Shown here one piece after another: positions 58,899 through 64,000 of a DNA stretch of 64,000 bases. This stretch comes from Ramazzottius varieornatus. Its lineage: Eukaryota; Tardigrada; Eutardigrada; Parachela; Ramazzottiidae. Position 1 is the stretch's first letter, and each line of letters starts with the position of its first letter. Where the stretch lies: positions 317,210-381,209 of the forward strand of contig BDGG01000018.1 of NCBI GenBank assembly GCA_001949185.1, given 5' to 3'. Below the pieces are notes generated by a model. It was given only the letters and a program-made list of their open reading frames with translations, did no database searches and was not told the origin of the DNA. Made by a program: the position numbers and the translations under genes.

Positions 58899-61565
58899 TT
58901 AGTCGTCATGGTCTTCATCGTCCAGATTATCACTGCGTTCCGAGGCTTTTCTGGAGTAGCGCGGATTAGCATAAGGCCCATCGTGGCCGCCATTCATCGA
59001 AGCGTTTTCATCCCTGACTGAACCGTTAGTTTCCCGCACGGTCCTGATATTCATGGGTATCTGCATGCCGAATGGCGTCCTAGCTCCGGCTTCTAAACCT
59101 GTTGACAAGATGTCGATGGAGCCCAGACGGGTTCGCAGTTTGCGTTCTTGTTCCTTGTTCATCTTTTGGGGCAGCTCCCAATGACGGGCATCGTCGAAGA
59201 CCTCGTGAGATTCTTGGCGGTCCCAGATCGGTAGACGCAATATCAGACCTAAAACCATGTGGGGTAACTTGCGCTGTCATGTTACCGTCTATGCACATGC
59301 ATACCGGTCAGAATCCCCCCGACGAGGGCGATACCCAAGGTCACACCCATTGCCGCCATCTGGTAGCCGGCTTGGATGGCCGGCGTCCAGCCTAACCCCG
59401 GCTCAAGGTCCGGCAGGATACGCTTCAGTTCAGCATACTCCACTGTATCTGCCGGAGGGGCGTGCTTGGGGAAGTGCGTGTAGTACCTGTAAAGAATCAG
59501 CAACAGTTGGACAAAGCCGTCCATTCTTCTTCACGCAGGAAGATGGTTACTATTTGAAATTCACCACGCTGAACACATGGCTATAGTCTTACTCCGATCC
59601 GTACACCTGCTTGGAGGCACAACCCACGACGATAGCACTGATGAGGCTTCCGGCAAAGCTGGGCATGGCATGCAAGTTGTGAACTCCACAAGTATCGTGA
59701 ATTCCCACCTTTCTTTCTAAAATAGGCTGTAAACACAACATGGTTGCAAGCTACTACTCCGTGGCATGTGAAACATTGCTAGACCGCTATATAAAAAATA
59801 TCGTCGCGTTATGAGGCGCTGGTACTTACGGATACGAAGCGGAAGCCTAAGGCGGAGATTATTCCCGCGCAAAATCCGCAGATTATCGCTCCCCAAGGAT
59901 ACAAGTAAAGATCGCAGATTGACCCCACGATGACACCACCAGCCAAGGTTGCGTTTTGGACAATTTCCTGCAAGTGGTTAACATGTCCAATGTGTCAAAA
60001 GACTAATAACTATGATACATAATATTCGTTACGGTACGAACACTGGACGCGTTCCTGTAAATGAGATCCCGGCAAAGAAACCCAACCAGAGTACTATCCA
60101 CAGCCACGCACGCTCCCAGCAAATAACGTTGAAAATGTGCGACTTCGGAAAAGAATCAAACTGGACAAGATCATCATCCAAAGCGACGCACGTTCATGGC
60201 GATATAGGCTGAAAGCCTGCGCCACTTTGGAAAAGCAGCCTGCTTTAGTCTGTTTGCCGAGCTCTCGCAGGCCGTACCAGGCTGAATTTTTCACTCCTGT
60301 TGGCCAAACTGGAGATCATGAAAGCGCCCAAGCAGCTGGCCGACATGGCAAAGTAGGTATTGTAAATGGCCCGGTACTTTCCGTCTTCCAGAGCTAAAGC
60401 TGCGTTAAAGGATGGCCAGAACATCCACAGGAAGACGGCTCCCACGAGGGAGAAGAGGTCGTTGTAGTGGGTGCCATACTTGAGGCGGTTGAACTCTTCG
60501 TCGGTCCAGGCCCGATCGTGGATGGTTTTGGCCAGAGCCAGACCGAAGTATGCGCCAAAAAGATGAATAGCGATGCTTCCTCCGACATCTTTAATGTGGA
60601 ACAAGTCAATGATGATCCATTCGTTCAGTGTAACCAGCACCGTTTCAATCAGGACCATCATGATGTACTGCACGGTACTCAGTTTGCCCAACACAACTCC
60701 TAAGGTAATCAGGATCGTTGCTGCGGTAAAGTCGGCTGAAATTAACCTACGAAACGCCAAGAGCTTGAAAGTCTGATCGGACACGTGGTCCCTTTATGAA
60801 AGTTTCCAGCACAAAAAGCATCAATTGAACGATCAAACCATCCCGGCAGAGCAGAATATGCGGATATGGATGAATCAACCAATCATCTGATTATTGAAAT
60901 AGTGCGCTAGGATTGAGCAGTCAGGCGTGGAAACTTACGATACTAGGTCCAGTCGTATCCGATAGTGGTTTTCGGACAGCCGGAAGAACCCGCGCATGAT
61001 AGAAGCCCATTGCAGGACGTAAGCGGCAAGTAGAAAGTTGAAACCAATGGCTCCGTAACCGTACCTCAGAGAAGAAACGTCATTTGCCTTCGCTATCATC
61101 TCATCAAAAAAGGCTCTCGAACCACGACCGATATCACCTACTTGCGCAAGAAGGTCATCAAAAATCCAAAACCCACAAAGACCATGACATGAATATCCTG
61201 GAACACTACAGAGAGAAAAAAGCTTATACTTTTTGAAACATTTAGGATAGGATTTTCACACTAGGGTTCTTCTTACTGGAATAGTAGCGTTCTTCGGGTA
61301 CTCGATCTTTGGTCAGTTCAGGGGCCACTTGGAAACTGGCTCGCAATGAACGAGTAAGGTTGGATGGAGGTGCTGCTTCGGCACCCGCCGTTGCTCGGTC
61401 AGGCAATGGCTCTTCCAGGAACTGGGTACGCAATGAAGGAGCGGTAGCATCCCACCCATAGTCCACCAAGCAGCCAAAGATGATGATGAATCCCAGTTCA
61501 CTCAGGAAAATAAGCAAGCCGAACTTGCCAAACATGCCCTTCTTGGGCTGCTCTTCCTCATCCAT
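58899..61565 (-). CDS. Rh-type ammonia channel, gene 2 of the tandem set
   Basis: Same family and orientation as its neighbour. Exons, minus strand: 61565-61277, 61205-61142, 61064-60939, 60746-60278, 59967-59830, 59726-59593, 59486-59305, 59248-58899; total 583 aa. I start at ATG 61565 ([13 protein letters not shown]) because the frame further up has no ATG and an acceptor-like TTATCAG precedes it. Landmarks: [56 protein letters not shown] (first pore His), [30 protein letters not shown] (second pore His) and [10 protein letters not shown], then a long acidic tail ending [10 protein letters not shown]. All exon boundaries equal those of gene 1 except an extra intron (59968-60277) splitting KFSL from EIVQN. 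Gene 1 has KFTMDIVQN unbroken there. That extra intron carries a palindromic MITE close to its donor site. Confidence 0.93.
60125..60268. repeat. Palindromic MITE copy inside the extra intron of Rh gene 2
   Basis: GACTTCGGAAAAGAATC, core CCAAAGCGACGCACGTTC to GAAAGCCTGCGCCACTTTGG, then AAAAGCAGCC and GTTTGCCGAGCTCTCGC. Its end comes to about 10 bp from the exon-4 donor (exon ends 60278). Confidence 0.75.
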
Positions 61566-63353
61566 CTTCCAAGTGCACCACAAACCAAAGCGTCGGCGAC
61601 CTTTGACTGGCCACTCTGATAACAAATCAAACGAGCTCGACAGTTGTGCAAGCTAGAAACTTCAAATGGGTTCCGTTGTCGATTTGTCGATCGGTGAACA
61701 TATCACGCCTTTCAGTGCTACGAAACAAATTATGCTTTTTGCGCCAGAACATGGTTAAAAATACAGTACGAGGGAGAAAGCGTAAAGTTAGCCGGTTGGA
61801 GCGCCGCATTTGTAAATTTCAGCCACCGAATATGAGGAGTAGGCCATCACACGGCCTAAGCTTTACAGGCTGCGGCTAACTATACGACCTCGTCCTACGC
61901 CGCCTAACTTTACAACTTTGCCCTAACTTAGTAATGTTAATTTTGGACATGTTACTGCTCGGTATTCAAGTTCCGCTAAAACTTCTGACATTGCCACGTG
62001 AGAGATCGAACACTTGAAGAGTGATCACTTTCTTGCACTTTTCTGTCCATGGAAAGGTCGAAGGATCGTACTTCGCAACTCATGAAACATAATACACCGA
62101 TTAACACCTAATGTGACAACCCGTCGAAATGTTATAAATTCAAAGTAAACGGTCAGACTAAATGCTCAAATATTTTTCATGATTATCTAATCGCTAGAAT
62201 AGCGTCGATCATGACGGCCTTTCTGCATAAGGGTTTCTGGAAAATCTTGCTTTTCAGTGTTCAAACTTTCATGAGCCGTCCACTCAACAAAGCTGATTGA
62301 TGGTCAGATCACGCCAACTGACGGTGTTGGAAAAGCAATTAAATAATAAGTTTGTGACACCAAATGGCAAAAACATTTCAATCGATAGTCTCATGTGGTA
62401 CCGATTAACAAAAGAACTTGGCTAACCTAAGTAATAAACGGTCGATGATTCGCCAAACATGATGCCGAAGGGTGTCATATACCACTTGCACGCCGGCATC
62501 GAGATCTGCTGCATCGACGTTGTGTATTATCGTCTGCGATGCAAGCTTACGACGTTAGCTTTCTCAGCTGACTTTTAAGCATTGAAGGTAAAGCGGAAGG
62601 AAACCATTTTTATCCATTAGATTGACATTCACCGGTGATCAATGGCATGTTGTGACAAATGTTATTCTGCTATTAGATATGTTATCGACACCTCTTGGAC
62701 AGAAAACAATACGAAAGTGACAGTGGCAAAAACATTTCTCGAAAGCTTCCGTCATCGAGCTCAAGGTGACCGACGTAAGTTGGCTGAGATGGTAGACCTA
62801 GCTGTTTCTTCACGCATTCTTGCAAAGTCACAGATGGCTGATTGGTTGGAACAATGCACGTACCGCTTATTAATTTGACAAGCTGAGGACCTCTCCGTTT
62901 CACGCATGATGGAATTCGGGATGCCGGGAGTCAGACTGTGAATTCTTGAGGTTCTCCTGATCCATCAGTAAAACAAGAACCAACCTAGTTTAGCTGGTAA
63001 TCAGCTTAATTACTTCTCAACAAAACCCGGAGGTTGAATTGCGGCAGCAACACAACAGAGAACGGGCAGATGCAGTGGGGTCCTTTGATTCCTTTCCAAA
63101 GGGTTTCCCCCAGTTGCGAAGTTGGAGCTTGGTTGATACAGGGTAGAATTTCTGGTTACCGGCAGAGAACAATTTAGAGTGACCATAATAATAGTATAGG
63201 TTAGCCTATCATTTTCTAGGTGGAAAACATGGACATAGCATAGAAAAGCTGAATTCTGTTGGTTAATGGCCGTAGTCAAACGCTTAGACAGGTGGCGCCT
63301 CGTCAAAAATTCAAATGCACTGTAACAGACGTCTTGGATCGGGGCATTCTTTG
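61566..63353. other. Intergenic region between Rh genes 2 and 3
   Basis: About 1.8 kb with no gene-like frame. An acceptor-like TTATCAG at about 61617-61623 (minus strand) may mark a 5' untranslated exon boundary of Rh gene 2. An inverted-repeat patch lies at 61785-61918. Confidence 0.4.
61785..61918. repeat. Small TIR element
   Basis: AAAGCGTAAAGTTAGCCGG at the left and CCGCCTAACTTTACAACTTT at the right are inverted with a few mismatches. An inner GGCCTAAGC / GCTGCGGC patch adds partial pairing. Confidence 0.5.
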
Positions 63354-63945
63354 TTAGTGAGTTAATAGGCGATCATTTTTCGGCAAAGCAGCCGAGAACT
63401 CGTATTGATCACGAGCCGAGCCTTCCAGCTGGTTTCGGATATGCTTTTCCTGGTCGTGCGTCACTTGGTCGGGTAGAGCAAAGTAGGCCGCGTCGTCGAA
63501 GAGTAGAGGGCCGGGCAGAGGATCCAAGAACTTCAATCTCAGGATAAAGCCTGTAACAAGATCAGTATGCTTCACAACATCCCTCAAAAGTAGTGTTTGT
63601 TCAGCTTGTGAGCTTACCGGTGATGGCGCCACTGATGAGCGCAGTTGCCAAAGTCATACCCAAAGCTGACAACTGGTACAGTGCTTGGTACATGGGGGAA
63701 CGTCCACCGTTATCTGGGTCCATGCTAGGGAAGACCTTGTAAAGGCTGCAAACACCCAGAATGGTCGAGAATAAAGCTGCATTGTGGAATCTGGCGACAC
63801 TGGAAGTTTACCTTGAGCCATAGAGACTTTCACTGGCGAAAGCGCAGACGATGGCGCTGATTACGGCGGCCAGGACACCGGGCATGCCGTGCAGATTGTT
63901 AACGCCGCACGTGTCGTGGACCTTCAGTCGTCGTTCCAAAACATT
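63354..63945 (-). CDS. Rh-type ammonia channel, gene 3 of the tandem set, 3' part
   Basis: Three C-terminal exons, minus strand: 63945-63812, 63745-63618, 63550-63354, with phases 2 then 1. They are exactly the boundaries used in genes 1 and 2. The first has HDTCGVNNLHGMPGVLAA, so the second pore histidine (in NLHG) is present. The position before it is Asn (VNNLH), a variant also found in some animal Rh proteins, instead of the VHNLH of the two neighbours. The last exon starts GFILRLKFLDP and ends in a short tail (PKNDRLLTH), much shorter than those of genes 1 and 2. The rest lies past the window edge; 63946-64000 is intron. Confidence 0.9.
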
Positions 63946-64000
63946 CTAAAACATTGAAAAAAAATCAATCAAATGAGCATGTTGTCCAAATCCGCCAGCA

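Overview
The window is eukaryotic nuclear DNA. Every recognisable gene is split by short GT-AG introns, and coding exons are separated by long stretches with no convincing open frame. The gene set points to an arthropod: an A-type allatostatin (FGLamide) precursor, a stoned-B/stonin adaptor, a BCL11-type zinc-finger protein, INTS6, a ZIP zinc transporter, an aquaporin and a tandem set of Rhesus-type ammonia channels. A crustacean or another non-insect arthropod is plausible, but the species cannot be fixed from the sequence. Exon boundaries were placed by hand by matching reading phase across GT-AG introns. For every complete multi-exon model the exon lengths sum to a whole number of codons.

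Layout, left to right. 1-840 (+): 3' end of a LIV-1-type ZIP zinc transporter. 841-11172: about 10 kb with no recognisable gene and two fold-back repeats. 11173-22261 (+): a very large stonin/stoned-B gene (modelled 2,635 aa). 23266-24858 (-): a C2H2 zinc-finger protein with RKQxxP and PLDLS corepressor motifs. 25726-27580 (-): a Myb/SANT-like DNA-binding protein. 28959-34422 (+): Integrator subunit 6 (15 exons, modelled 894 aa). 36346-45154 (+): a BCL11 homologue with a 5.9 kb first intron. 49737-50303 (+): allatostatin-A precursor. 52631-54575 (+): aquaporin. 54945-58161, 58899-61565 and 63354-63945 (all -): three tandem Rh ammonia-channel genes, the last cut by the window edge.

The genes fall into three themes. 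One is neuronal: stonin acts in synaptic vesicle endocytosis, allatostatin-A is a neuropeptide, and BCL11 is a neural transcription factor. One is transcriptional: Integrator, two C2H2 repressor-like proteins and a Myb/SANT protein. One is membrane transport: zinc, water or small solutes, and ammonia. The aquaporin and the Rh genes are adjacent, with the aquaporin converging on the first Rh gene, which suggests a nitrogen/water-handling neighbourhood.

The non-coding space is unusually rich in short palindromic or terminal-inverted-repeat elements. The most abundant family (core CAAGTGGCGCACGCTTCC, termini resembling GTTTGCCGAGC) has about 13-15 copies, most of them in introns. One copy lies in an intron of the second Rh gene that the first Rh gene lacks. 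Another family supplies the last ~32 codons and the stop of the allatostatin precursor. A third palindrome fills the gap between the convergent aquaporin and Rh genes and carries an AATAAA hexamer on each strand.
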